DNA from: Deltaproteobacteria bacterium
GTDB taxonomy: Bacteria > Myxococcota_A > UBA9160 > SZUA-336
Length of the DNA stretch: 64,000 nt
Direction of reading: 5' to 3'
Assembly (NCBI GenBank): GCA_029261925.1
Contig: JAJDAJ010000015.1
Location: 1-64,000 of the forward strand
Shown here: positions 46,403 through 56,121 of the stretch, in pieces
Layout of the letters: every line of letters begins with the position of its first letter
Numbering within the stretch: the first letter of the stretch is position 1
Translations under genes and position numbers: made by a program
The notes under the pieces: generated by a model
What the model was told of the DNA's origin: nothing
What the model saw: only the letters and a program-made list of their open reading frames with translations
The model's database searches: none

Positions 46403-47518
46403 ATGACCGACCGGGCGCGCATCCTGCACGTGGTCGGCTCGCGTCCCCAGTTTCCCAAGCTCGCGGCGCTGCGGCGTGCCCTGCGCGAGCACCCCGACCG
46501 CGTCGAGGAGCGCGTGGTCCACTCGGGCCAGCACTACGACCGGGAGCTGAGCGAGGTCTTCTTCGAGGAGCTCGAGATCCCGCTACCCGACTACAACCTC
46601 GGCGTGGGAAGCGGATCCCACGCGCATCAGATCGGGGCCACGCTGAAGGGCGTGACCGGAGTCATCGAGGACTGGCGGCCCGACCAGGTCGTGGTCTACG
46701 GCGACACGAACGCGACGCTGGCCGGGGCGCTCGCGGCCACCCAGTGCCGCGTTCCCGTCGCACACGTCGAGGCGGGGGTACGCACCGGCAACCTGTTCCA
46801 GACCGAGGAGCTCAACCGCGTCGTCACGGACCGCATCTCGACCTCGCGATTCTGCTGCACCGAGCTCAACCTCCGGACCCTGGAGGGCGAGGCACTCGGT
46901 GACGGCAGCCTGTTCTCGGGGGACACGATGCTCGACAACTACAGGCACTTCCTGGCGCGCATGGACGTGGGCATCCTCGAGCGCGCCGGGCTGCGCGAGA
47001 ATGCGTACGTGCTGTGCACGGTTCACCGGGCCGAGAACACCGACGAGGACACCCGCCTGGCCGAGGTGATCGACTCGATCGAGGCCGTGCAGCGCGAGAT
47101 CGAACAGGTCGTCTTCCCGGTGCACCCGCGAACGCGCAGCGCCATCGGGCGGATCGGCCGCCAGGGCAAGCTCGAGGCGGCCGGCGTGAAGGTGATCGAC
47201 TCGCTGGGGTTCCAGGCGCTGCAGGCGCTGGTCGAGCACTCGCGCCTGGTCCTCAGCGACAGCGGTGGCCTGCAGCGCGAGGCGTACTTCGGCGGCCGAC
47301 GCTGCGTGGTGCCCTGGGAGTACGCGTCCTGGCCGGAGCTGGTCGAGGCGGGTGCCGCGCTACCGGGTCCGGTCGACCCCGCCTCGGTGCTCTCCCGGGT
47401 GAACGCCGCGCTCGACGCCTCCCCGCTGTCCGCCGGCCCGGCAGGCCTGTTCGGCGACGGGCACGCGGGCCGCAGGATCGCGCAGCGCCTGCTCGAGGCA
47501 CTCGACGCCGCGCCATGA
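46403..47518 (+). CDS. UDP-N-acetylglucosamine 2-epimerase, non-hydrolysing (WlbD/WbpI-like)
   Basis: RVEERVVHSGQHYD, VYGDTNATLAGALAA, VAHVEAGVRTGNLFQTEELNR, LSDSGGLQREAYF. Confidence 0.92.
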   Translation: MTDRARILHVVGSRPQFPKLAALRRALREHPDRVEERVVHSGQHYDRELSEVFFEELEIPLPDYNLGVGSGSHAHQIGATLKGVTGVIEDWRPDQVVVYGDTNATLAGALAATQCRVPVAHVEAGVRTGNLFQTEELNRVVTDRISTSRFCCTELNLRTLEGEALGDGSLFSGDTMLDNYRHFLARMDVGILERAGLRENAYVLCTVHRAENTDEDTRLAEVIDSIEAVQREIEQVVFPVHPRTRSAIGRIGRQGKLEAAGVKVIDSLGFQALQALVEHSRLVLSDSGGLQREAYFGGRRCVVPWEYASWPELVEAGAALPGPVDPASVLSRVNAALDASPLSAGPAGLFGDGHAGRRIAQRLLEALDAAP

Positions 47519-48678
47519 GCGCGCCGCACGTCGCGATCGTCTGCACGCAGCACCGGGTCGACGACACGCGGATGTTCTCGCGCTGGACGCGCGGTCTCGC
47601 GGGCAGGGGCTGGCGCGTCACGCACATCGCGCCACGGACCGGCTTCGTGCCCGACTTCCCACCCGGCGCGGAGCACGTGCCGGTGGACCTATGCGAGAGC
47701 TACGTGGAGCGCTTGCGACGGCTGGACCGCGTGCTCCCCGCCCTGGAGCGCGCGCGCCCCGACCTGATCCTCTTTCCCGACCCGGAGCTGCTGCTGCTGC
47801 TGCCGCGCTACGGGCGCCGCCACGGCATCCCGGTGGTCTTCGATCGCCACGAGAACTTCGAGGAGCCGGGGAGCCTCGTGCAGCACGGGGGCGTTTCCAG
47901 CCTGGTCGCCCGGGCGTACCGCCACTACGAGCGCTGGATCGCCCCGCGCCTGGACGGCGTGATCGTCGTGCTCGAGGAGATGATCGAGAACCTGCATCCG
48001 CGAACGGTGACCCGCGTGGCGCACAACTATCCGACGCGCGAGACCGTCGAGGCGCTCGGCCGCGCGCCCGACGCCGGCACGAGACGATACACCTGCGTGA
48101 ACGTCGGTGCGGTCCACGTCGAGCGGGGCCTGTACCAGCAGCTCGACGTCGCGCGCGCCATGGTCCGGGAGCGCGGGCGCGACGACTTCACCCTTTGCTT
48201 CGGCGGCCATTTCCCGGCGGGCGCGCTCGAACGCTCGCGCGAGTTCGTGCACGAGCACGACCTGCAGGCGAACGTCCACCTGGTCGAGTCGTACCTGCCG
48301 CACGAGGAGGTTCTGGAGCTGTTCCGCGCGGCGCGGATCGGTTTCAGCCCGTATCTCGACAATCGCACGGCCCAGATCACCCTGCAGAACAAGGTGCTCG
48401 AGTTCATGGGCGCCGGGCTGCCCGTCATCACCAGCCCGTCCTCGGCGAACGGGCGCGTTATCGCGCAGAGCGGCGGCGGGGCGCTGTTCTGGGCCGACCA
48501 GACCGACGCCATCTGCGACCAGATCGAGGCCTGGATGGACGATCCGGAGGAGGCGAAGCGCATCGGGGCGCGCGGCCGTACCTACCTGCTCGAGAACCTG
48601 GTCTGGGAGGTGGATCTCGAGCGCATCGACGCCTGGCTGCGCGAGCTGGTCCGCGGCAGAAGAGCGCGCGCGGCCTAG
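47515..48678 (+). CDS. Glycosyltransferase, GT4-like
   Basis: HVAIVCTQHRVDDTRMFSRW, KVLEFMGAGLPVITSPSSANGRVI; ATGA overlap. Confidence 0.82.
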   Translation: MSAPHVAIVCTQHRVDDTRMFSRWTRGLAGRGWRVTHIAPRTGFVPDFPPGAEHVPVDLCESYVERLRRLDRVLPALERARPDLILFPDPELLLLLPRYGRRHGIPVVFDRHENFEEPGSLVQHGGVSSLVARAYRHYERWIAPRLDGVIVVLEEMIENLHPRTVTRVAHNYPTRETVEALGRAPDAGTRRYTCVNVGAVHVERGLYQQLDVARAMVRERGRDDFTLCFGGHFPAGALERSREFVHEHDLQANVHLVESYLPHEEVLELFRAARIGFSPYLDNRTAQITLQNKVLEFMGAGLPVITSPSSANGRVIAQSGGGALFWADQTDAICDQIEAWMDDPEEAKRIGARGRTYLLENLVWEVDLERIDAWLRELVRGRRARAA

Positions 48679-49877
48679 CCGCGGGCGACCCGCTCCCGCA
48701 GTGCCCCGGCCAGCCGCCGTGCCTCCGCGGCGGGATCGAAGTGCTCGCGGGCGCGCTCGAGCCCGGCGCGGCCCAGGCGCTCGCGCAGCGCCGGGTCGCC
48801 GGTCATGCGCTCGATCTCCGCGCGCAGCTGCTCGGGGGCACGCGGCTCGATCAGGATGCCGGTCTCGCCGTCGACCACGGCCTCGGGGATCCCGCCGACG
48901 CGCGTGGCGATCACCGGCAGGCCGCAGTTCATGGCCTCGAGCACGGCCTGGGGCAGGCCCTCGCTGTGCGAGGGAAAGACCAGGAAGTCGGCGGCCTGCA
49001 GGTAGCGCGGCACCTCGATCGGCGGCACGTGTCCCGGCAGCAGCAGCGCGTCGGGCCGCCCGGCGGCGGCGGCCGCAGCTCGTAGCGCCGGCGCGGCCTC
49101 GCCCTGGCCGACGCAGACCAGGCGCAGCTCCGGGCTCGCACGCAGCAGCCCGGGCATGACCTGCGCCAGCTCGTCCATGCCCTTGCCGCGCCAGAGCGCA
49201 CCGACGAACGCGCCGACCACGTCGCCCGGGGCCCAGCCGAGCTCGCGGCGCAGCGCCTCGCGATCCTCGGCGGGCCGGAACAGCGCGGTGTCGCGGCCCA
49301 GGCACACACGCAGCGGATCGCGCGCACCGGCGGCGCGCAGGCGCTCGCAGAGCATCTCGCTCACGCCCACGCAGAGCGCTGCGCGTGCGGCGATCCGCTG
49401 CAGACGCTGCTGCAGGTACGGGGCGCGATCCGTCATCACCATCACGTCGCTCCCCACCGCCATGGCCGCGAGCGGAATTCCCAGCGCCTCGGCCACGCCG
49501 CAGGACGCCTCGGCCGACGGGAAGATCCCGATCGCCAGCACCAGGTCGAACGCCCGCTCGCGGTGTGCGCGCCGGGCGGCCGCGCGCAGGGCCGGCGCCA
49601 GGACCGCGCCCTCCAGGCGCCGGAAGCCGAAGCCGGGCAGGCGCGGGTAGCGGACGACGCGGGCGGGGATCGCCGCCGGACCCGCCAGCCGGTTGGACGC
49701 CGCGTACTGGCGCCAGCGGCCCAGCCGGCTCAGCGGCCAGGGCGCCCAGGGTCGCGGCACGAGCACCTCGAACTCGAGCCCGTGCGGCGCCAGGTCGCCG
49801 AGCTCCCGCGTCACGAAGATCCCGAGACCCGGCTCGCGCTCGAGCGGGTACAGGTGGCTGACGACGAGCACGCGCAG
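48675..49877 (-). CDS. GT4 glycosyltransferase
   Basis: LRVLVVSHLYPLEREPGLGIFVTREL, FPSHSEGLPQAVLEAMNCGLPVIAT; start CTG 49877 or GTG 49871. Confidence 0.88.
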   Translation of the reverse strand: MRVLVVSHLYPLEREPGLGIFVTRELGDLAPHGLEFEVLVPRPWAPWPLSRLGRWRQYAASNRLAGPAAIPARVVRYPRLPGFGFRRLEGAVLAPALRAAARRAHRERAFDLVLAIGIFPSAEASCGVAEALGIPLAAMAVGSDVMVMTDRAPYLQQRLQRIAARAALCVGVSEMLCERLRAAGARDPLRVCLGRDTALFRPAEDREALRRELGWAPGDVVGAFVGALWRGKGMDELAQVMPGLLRASPELRLVCVGQGEAAPALRAAAAAAGRPDALLLPGHVPPIEVPRYLQAADFLVFPSHSEGLPQAVLEAMNCGLPVIATRVGGIPEAVVDGETGILIEPRAPEQLRAEIERMTGDPALRERLGRAGLERAREHFDPAAEARRLAGALRERVARG

Positions 49878-50003
49878 GGTGCTCCCGCCGTGCTCTTGCG
49901 TCGATCCTGCCGGCACCGGGATGGCGGAGCTTGACCCCGGCCGCGGTCGCCGGTCAAATGCGGCACCCCGAGCCCGGAAACCCGCAGCCCCAGGATCCGC
50001 TCC

Positions 50004-50603
50004 ATGCCCGACTTCGATCCCGACCTGCACCCCGGCGTGCAGATCCACCCCAGCGTGTACATCGACGAGCCCTGCGAGATCGGCGCGGGCACGCGCATCT
50101 GGCACTTCTCGCACATCATGGCGAACAGCCGCATCGGCGAGCGCTGCAACCTGGGCCAGAACGTGGTCGTGTCGCCGCAGGTCGTGATCGGGAGCAACGT
50201 CAAGATCCAGAACAATGTGTCGGTGTACGAGGGCGTGGTGCTCGAGGACGACGTGTTCTGCGGGCCGAGCATGGTCTTCACCAACGTGGTCACGCCGCGA
50301 TCGGCGTTCCCGCGCAACACCGGCGACGACTACGCCGCCACGCTCGTGCGGCGCGGCGCGTCGATGGGCGCGAACTCGACCATCCTGGCCGGGATCACGA
50401 TCGGCGAGTGCGCCCTGGTGGGGGCGGGCGCGGTGGTCACCCGCGACGTGCCCGCGCAGGCGATCGTGGTCGGCACGCCGGCGCGGCGCATCGGCTGGGC
50501 GTGCGCCTGCGGCCTGACGCTGGAGCTCGCCGGCGCCGCGGCGACCTGCAGCTGCGGACGGGCGTACCGCGAGCAGGCCCCGGACCGGCTCGAGGCGGTC
50601 TGA
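50004..50603 (+). CDS. Left-handed beta-helix N-acetyltransferase (WlbB/WbpD-like)
   Basis: hexapeptide repeats, [26 protein letters not shown]-terminal Cys-rich CACG..CSCG. Confidence 0.9.
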   Translation: MPDFDPDLHPGVQIHPSVYIDEPCEIGAGTRIWHFSHIMANSRIGERCNLGQNVVVSPQVVIGSNVKIQNNVSVYEGVVLEDDVFCGPSMVFTNVVTPRSAFPRNTGDDYAATLVRRGASMGANSTILAGITIGECALVGAGAVVTRDVPAQAIVVGTPARRIGWACACGLTLELAGAAATCSCGRAYREQAPDRLEAV

Positions 50604-50625
50604 GACGAGCGCCGCGCCGGGCCGC

Positions 50626-50988
50626 TCAGTCCCGGCCGCGCTCGATCTCGACGCCCGCGGTGCGCAGCGCGGCCGCGAACGGCGCGATCTTGCGCACGCG
50701 GATCCCCACGCGCTCCACGTCGGGAAAGGTGCCGAGCAGGGCGTCGCAGATACGCTGCGCCAGGGCCTCGATCAGCAGGTGCTCGCGCCCCGAGGCGATC
50801 TTGGCCACGACCTCGTACACCTGCGCGTAGTCGGCGGTGTCCTCGAGCGCGTCGCTGGTGCCCGGGCGGCGCAGGTCGGCGTGCAGGCGCAGGTCGATCT
50901 CGACCGGGCGCCGCAGGGCGCGCTCGCCCGCGGTCACGCCGAGCGCGGCCGGCACCTGGAGGCCCTCGAGCAGGATGGCGTCGCTCAC
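50626..50988 (-). CDS. folB: Dihydroneopterin aldolase (FolB)
   Basis: ILLEGLQVPAALGVTAGERALRRPVEIDLRL; proposed start GTG 50988 (ORF track start 51000). Confidence 0.85.
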   Translation of the reverse strand: MSDAILLEGLQVPAALGVTAGERALRRPVEIDLRLHADLRRPGTSDALEDTADYAQVYEVVAKIASGREHLLIEALAQRICDALLGTFPDVERVGIRVRKIAPFAAALRTAGVEIERGRD

Positions 50989-50995
50989 GGGTCCG

Positions 50996-51001
50996 AGCAT
51001 A
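50996..51001 (-). promoter_or_regulatory. Putative leaderless -10 element TATGCT
   Basis: Minus strand TATGCT-cggaccc-GTG (50988). Confidence 0.45.
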
Positions 51002-51030
51002 TCGCCTGGCGGGCGGGCTGTCGGTTGCCG

Positions 51031-51059
51031 TTGACAGCGGCGCCGGACGTGCGCATTCT
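51031..51059 (+). promoter_or_regulatory. Putative promoter TTGACA-N17-CATTCT
   Basis: Perfect -35 hexamer; long leader to ATG at 51253. Confidence 0.4.
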
Positions 51060-51252
51060 CCGCCGCCCATGTTCACGGCACAGGCACGAGCCCCCCGACG
51101 CTCCCGTACCGGGCCCCCCCGGCGCCGGGGCTCCGTCCGCCTGGACTGAGCGGCACCCGCGCCGGTCGGGGATCCACCTCGGAGCCTCCACCGGAACGAA
51201 CGCGGCGAACCCGCCCCCTGACCGCGCACACGCGCGGCGACGGAACCCGAAG

Positions 51253-52080
51253 ATGACGACCTCCACCCGGCCGGTCCTGCCCCCGTGGCAAGCCCACGGC
51301 GACGGACCCCCGCTGCTGCTGCTCTCGGGCCTCGGTGCCAAGGGCACCAGCTGGCGACCTTTCCTGGGCAGCGCGGCGCGGCACTTCTGCGTGCTGACGC
51401 TCGACAACCGCGGCGCCGGCGCGGCGGCCGCCGCCCGCCCGGGCCTCACGATCCGCGACCTGGCGCTCGACGTGATCGCGCTGCTCGATCACCTGGAGCT
51501 CGAGCGCGTGCCGGTGGTCGGCCGCAGCATGGGCGGCATGATCGCCCAGGAGCTGGCGCTGCTGGAGCCCGCGCGCATCGAGCGCCTGGTGCTGGCCTCG
51601 ACCACGGGCCGCTGCGACGCGCACCTGGCGGCCATCTTCGAGCACTGGGCGCGGCTGGCCGAGGCCGGCGTTCCCGCCCGGCTGCGCCACCACGCGTCGA
51701 TGCTCTGGTGCCTGGGCAGTGCCGCCATGGCCGATCGCGAGCTCGTCGAGCCGTACCTGCGCGCCCGGCTCGCCGGCGACCGGCCGGCGGACTACGCGCA
51801 CCAGGCGCGGGCCTGTGCCGCGCACGACGCCCTCGACCGGCTGCGCACGCTGCACGTGCCCGCGCTGGTCGTCGCGGGCACGGACGATCGCCTCATGCCG
51901 CCGGCCCACGCGCACGCGCTGGCCGCAGCGCTGCCGCTGGCGCGCCTGGCGCGGGTACCGGGTGCCGGGCACATGGCTTACCTTGAAGCTCCGGCCGCGT
52001 TCGCCCGAGAAGTGCTGGAGTTCCTCGGCGCGCCCGACGCGGCGCGCCACGCGGAGGTCACCGATGTCCTCACGGCATGA
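51253..52080 (+). CDS. Alpha/beta hydrolase
   Basis: PPLLLLSGLGAKG, VVGRSMGGMIAQELAL, PGAGHMAYLEAP. Confidence 0.88.
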   Translation: MTTSTRPVLPPWQAHGDGPPLLLLSGLGAKGTSWRPFLGSAARHFCVLTLDNRGAGAAAAARPGLTIRDLALDVIALLDHLELERVPVVGRSMGGMIAQELALLEPARIERLVLASTTGRCDAHLAAIFEHWARLAEAGVPARLRHHASMLWCLGSAAMADRELVEPYLRARLAGDRPADYAHQARACAAHDALDRLRTLHVPALVVAGTDDRLMPPAHAHALAAALPLARLARVPGAGHMAYLEAPAAFAREVLEFLGAPDAARHAEVTDVLTA

Positions 52081-53257
52081 CGCCCTGGTCAGCCTCGAGA
52101 AGCAGGTCTTCATGCCCACGGTGCGCCGCTGGCCGCTGTCGATCGTGCGCGGCGACGGCTCGCGCGTCTGGGACGTGGACGGCAACGAGTACCTCGACCT
52201 GACGGCGGGCTGGGGCGTGACGTCGATCGGCCACTGCCACCCGGCGCTGGTCGAGGCCATCAGCGACCAGGCGCGCACCCTGATGCAGACCACCAACGTG
52301 GTCTACACCGAGCCCCAGCTGGAGCTCGCGCGCCGCCTCGCCCGCGTCGCGCCGGGCGGCATCCACCGCTCGTTCTTCACCAGCAGCGGCGCCGAGGCCA
52401 ACGAGGGCGCGCTGAAGCTCGCCGCGCGGCGCACGGGTCGCAGCCGCTTCGTGGCGACGCTCGGCAGCTTCCACGGCCGCACGCTCGGCGCCCTGGGCTG
52501 TCTGGGCCAGGACAAGTACCGCCAGCCCTGGAGCGAGCTGGTGCGCGAGGCGCGCTTCGTGCCCTATGGCGACGCCGGCGCGGCGCGCGCGGCGCTGGGC
52601 GACGACGTGGCCGCCATGATCGTGGAGCCGGTCCAGGGCGAGGGAGGAGTCCACGTGCCGCCCCCGGGCTACCTCGCGGAGCTGGCCCGCGCCTGCCACG
52701 AGGCGGGCGCGCTGCTGATCGCCGACGAGGTGCAGACCTGCATGGGCCGCACGGGGCGCTGGCTGGCGGTCGAGCACGACGACGTGACGCCCGACATCGT
52801 GACGCTGGGCAAGGGTCTGGGCGGCGGCGTGCCGATCGCCGGCTTCATGGCGACCGATGACGTGATGAACGCGATCGTTCCCGGCGATCACGGCGGCACC
52901 TACGCGGGCAACCCGCTGTCGTGCCGGGCGGCGATGGCCGTCTTCGACGTGATCGAGCAGGACGGACTGGTCGAGCGCGCGGCTCACCTGGGTCAGCAGG
53001 TCTCGGGCCGGCTCGACGCCTTCGCCAAGCTCGAGTCCGAGCGCGTCGAGGGCGTGCGCGGGCGCGGCCTGCTGATCGGCCTGGTGCTGCGCGAGCCCGC
53101 GCTGGCGGCGCGCGTGCACGCGGACGTGCGCGAGCGCGGCGTGCTGGTCAACCTGACCGCGGAGCGCGTGCTGCGCCTGTTCCCCGCGCTGAACATCGAC
53201 GAGGCGGATCTGGATCGCGCGGTCGACGTGATCGAGTCGGCGATCGAGGCGGCCTGA
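52064..53257 (+). CDS. Class III aminotransferase (acetylornithine transaminase-like)
   Basis: GWGVTSIGHCHPALVEAI, FFTSSGAEANEGALKLAAR, LLIADEVQTCMGRTGR, TLGKGLGGGVPI. Confidence 0.9.
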   Translation: MSSRHDALVSLEKQVFMPTVRRWPLSIVRGDGSRVWDVDGNEYLDLTAGWGVTSIGHCHPALVEAISDQARTLMQTTNVVYTEPQLELARRLARVAPGGIHRSFFTSSGAEANEGALKLAARRTGRSRFVATLGSFHGRTLGALGCLGQDKYRQPWSELVREARFVPYGDAGAARAALGDDVAAMIVEPVQGEGGVHVPPPGYLAELARACHEAGALLIADEVQTCMGRTGRWLAVEHDDVTPDIVTLGKGLGGGVPIAGFMATDDVMNAIVPGDHGGTYAGNPLSCRAAMAVFDVIEQDGLVERAAHLGQQVSGRLDAFAKLESERVEGVRGRGLLIGLVLREPALAARVHADVRERGVLVNLTAERVLRLFPALNIDEADLDRAVDVIESAIEAA

Positions 53258-53278
53258 GCTGCCCGCACGGCGCGGCGG

Positions 53279-53731
53279 CTACTCGACGCGGATCGTGATC
53301 CGCTCCGAGACCACCGGCGGGTCGTGCGGCACGTGATTGTGGTCGCCGATCAGGAGCTGCAGCGTGTGCTCGCCGGGCTCGAGCTCGAGCGTGACCTCGG
53401 TCTGTCCCCTGCCGAAGTGGCGGTGGCGGTCGTCGTCGGGGATCGCGGCGTTGCCCGACGGCGTGTCGGCGTCGATGATCAGGTGGTGGTGGCCGGTGGC
53501 CTGCGCCGGAACGCCGGCGGGCGCGATGCCCATGCCCGAGAGCCCGAAGCGCACCTTGACCGGGCTCGAGACGACCTCGCCGTCGGCCGGCGAGATGATG
53601 TACGCGCTCGCCCCCGCGGGCGCGGGCGTGCGCGGGATCTCCGACCCCTCGTGGTGCGCGGCGCGCAGCGCGTGGGGTGCGGCCAGTACAGCGAGAAGTG
53701 CGGCGGCGAGTGCGGGGCGGAGACGGCGCAT
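53279..53731 (-). CDS. DUF4399 secreted protein
   Basis: Signal peptide; ISPADGEVVSSPVKVRFGLSGMGIAPAG..TGHHHLIID. Confidence 0.85.
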   Translation of the reverse strand: MRRLRPALAAALLAVLAAPHALRAAHHEGSEIPRTPAPAGASAYIISPADGEVVSSPVKVRFGLSGMGIAPAGVPAQATGHHHLIIDADTPSGNAAIPDDDRHRHFGRGQTEVTLELEPGEHTLQLLIGDHNHVPHDPPVVSERITIRVE

Positions 53732-53767
53732 CGGATCCTCCTTGCGGTCCGGAAGCAGCTTAGCGAC

Positions 53768-54478
53768 TCAGCCGACGGCCGCGCGGTAGGCCTCGACCGC
53801 CGCCGCGCCGGTGGCGCCCGTGCGCTCGAGCCAGTATCGGGCGGTCCGCGCCAGCGCGGTCGCCACCTCGCCGCGCCAGGCCCGCACCAGCAGCTCCGGC
53901 CTGCCGTCGGGACCGGGCGCCGCGTACGCGAAGTGCAGCTCGCGGAGCGCGTGCGGGGGCAGCGCCAGGCGCACGTCGAGCGCGAGCCCGCGGCGCGGCG
54001 GCGGCTCGGGCACGCGCGCGCGCACGGCGATCCCGGCGTCGGCCAGGGCGCGCGGACCCTCCGCGGTCACGCGCAGGCAGGCGCCCGTGCCCGCGGCGAA
54101 GTCGGCGCCGTCCACCTCCCAGATCTCCGTGTAGTCCACGATGAGCGGCTCGGCGGAGTCGTTGCGCAGCCGGGCCAGGCCCAGCAGCAGCGGCCGCGCC
54201 TCGGACGGCGCGAAGACCACGTGCAGCAGCCGCAGCGGACCGCCGCTCGCCAGGCGCCGCACCTGCGCCAGCCCCACGTGCGTGGACGACGCGAGCGACG
54301 TCCGCGCCATGCCCAGCTCGCAGCGCGCCAGGGCGTCGATCCGGCCGGCCGAGAGGAAGACGCCGTCGCGCGTGGCGTAGCCGTCGACCGCGCCGTTGCG
54401 CAGGGGCAGGCCCGGTCCGGCGGCGCCCGGATCGACGGACGGGCCCCAGGCCGGATCGTCGACCCGGGGGTCGCTCAC
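53768..54478 (-). CDS. Uncharacterised protein
   Basis: GTG start 54478 overlaps the stop of the TPP enzyme gene; no family recognised. Confidence 0.65.
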   Translation of the reverse strand: MSDPRVDDPAWGPSVDPGAAGPGLPLRNGAVDGYATRDGVFLSAGRIDALARCELGMARTSLASSTHVGLAQVRRLASGGPLRLLHVVFAPSEARPLLLGLARLRNDSAEPLIVDYTEIWEVDGADFAAGTGACLRVTAEGPRALADAGIAVRARVPEPPPRRGLALDVRLALPPHALRELHFAYAAPGPDGRPELLVRAWRGEVATALARTARYWLERTGATGAAAVEAYRAAVG

Positions 54479-56121
54479 GCGTAGGTGCTGCCCTTCATCG
54501 CGCCCTCGTCCTTGCGGATCTTCACGTTGACCAGGGCCGGCTTCCCGGAGGCGAAGGCGCGCTCGAGCGCCGGCCGGATCTCCTCGGGCCGCTCGCAGTA
54601 CTCGCCGTGGCCCCCGAGCGCCTCGACCACGCGGTCGTAGCGCGTGTAGGCGAGGTCGACGGCCACGCGTCGCTCGTTGCCGTACAGCCCGATGTACGGG
54701 CGCAGCATCTGTCCCCAGGCGGCGTCGTTGCCCACGATCCCGACGATGGGCAGGCCGAAGCGCACGGCGGTGTCGTACTCGAAGCCGTTGAGCCCGAACG
54801 AGCCGTCGCCGTAGATGATCAGCACCTTCTTGTCGGGGAAGCTGTGCTGCGCCGCCAGCGCGAAGGGCATGCCCACGCCCAGGGTTCCCAGCGGCCCCGG
54901 GTCCATCCAGCAGTTCTCCTTCATCACGGGCACGACCTTGGCCGCCTGCGCGACGATGTCGCCGCCGTCGCCGATCAGGATCGTGTCCTCGTCGATGAAG
55001 TCGCGGATCTCGCGACACAGCCGCAGCGGGTCCACCGGGCTCTCGTCGGAGTTCAGCTGGGACTCGAAGCCCGCCTCGATCTCGTTCTCCCGCGCGCGCA
55101 GCTCGTCGCGCCAGCCCGTGAAGTCGAGCCCGATCGACTCGTCCTTGGCCGCGCGCAGCAGCTCGTCGAACGCCACGCCCAGGTTGCCCACGATGGCCGC
55201 GTCGGCGGAGCGATTCTGCCCCACCAGCGTGGCGTCCATCTCCAGCTGCACGATCTTGGCGTCGGCGGGGATCGACGCGCCGAAGCGCAGCCGGAAGTCG
55301 AGCGGCGAGCCCGCCAGGACGAAGACGTCGCAGCGCTCCATGGCCTCCTTGCGCACGCGGTTGAAGAACTGCGGGTCGTCGAAGCGCAGCTGCCCGCGCC
55401 CCATGCCGTTGAGGAACGTCGGCAGCCGCGTCTCGGCGACGAAGCGCTGCAGGGATGCCGAGCCCTGCGACCACTTGACCGCCGTGCCCGCCATCATCAC
55501 GGGGCGCTCGGCGCCCTCCAGGATGCGCAGTGCCTCGAGCACGTCGGCGCGCTCGGGGATCGAGCGCGACGGGCGCGTGCGGAAGCGCGGCATGCGCACG
55601 CTGTCCTGCTCGACGCGACCGAGCAGCACGTCCATCGGGATCTCGAGGAACGCCGGCCCGGGCACGCCCGAGACCGCGTGGCGCACGGCCAGCTCCACGT
55701 ACTCCGGGATGCGCTCGGTCTGGTAGCAGGCGTCGGCCCACTTGCTGATCGGGCGCACCATGCCCACGTGGTCCATCTCCTGGAGCGACCCGCGGCGCAG
55801 GTTCGCGAACGGCCCCTGACCCCCGATCACCACGATCGGGCTGTTCGCGCGCCAGGCGTTGGCGATGCCCGTCACGCCGTCGGTCACGCCCGGACCGGCG
55901 GTCACCACGGCGCAGCCGATGCGGCCCGGATTCAGGCGGCTGTAGGCGTCCGCCGCGTGCACGGCGGCCTGCTCGTGGCGCACGTCGATGATCGGGATGC
56001 CCTCGTCGAGCGCCCCGTCGTGGACCGCCATCACGTGGCCGCCCGTGAGCGTGAAGATGCAGCCGACCCCGGCCTCGCGCAGCGCCCGCGCCGCCAGCCG
56101 ACCCCCGTGGACCTCGCTCAT
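54475..56121 (-). CDS. Thiamine-pyrophosphate-dependent enzyme (acetolactate synthase / oxalyl-CoA decarboxylase-like)
   Basis: CIFTLTGGHV, DVRHEQAAVHAADAYSR, AVVTAGPGVTDGVTGIANA, LIIYGDGSFGLNGFEYDTAVR. Confidence 0.88.
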   Translation of the reverse strand: MSEVHGGRLAARALREAGVGCIFTLTGGHVMAVHDGALDEGIPIIDVRHEQAAVHAADAYSRLNPGRIGCAVVTAGPGVTDGVTGIANAWRANSPIVVIGGQGPFANLRRGSLQEMDHVGMVRPISKWADACYQTERIPEYVELAVRHAVSGVPGPAFLEIPMDVLLGRVEQDSVRMPRFRTRPSRSIPERADVLEALRILEGAERPVMMAGTAVKWSQGSASLQRFVAETRLPTFLNGMGRGQLRFDDPQFFNRVRKEAMERCDVFVLAGSPLDFRLRFGASIPADAKIVQLEMDATLVGQNRSADAAIVGNLGVAFDELLRAAKDESIGLDFTGWRDELRARENEIEAGFESQLNSDESPVDPLRLCREIRDFIDEDTILIGDGGDIVAQAAKVVPVMKENCWMDPGPLGTLGVGMPFALAAQHSFPDKKVLIIYGDGSFGLNGFEYDTAVRFGLPIVGIVGNDAAWGQMLRPYIGLYGNERRVAVDLAYTRYDRVVEALGGHGEYCERPEEIRPALERAFASGKPALVNVKIRKDEGAMKGSTYA

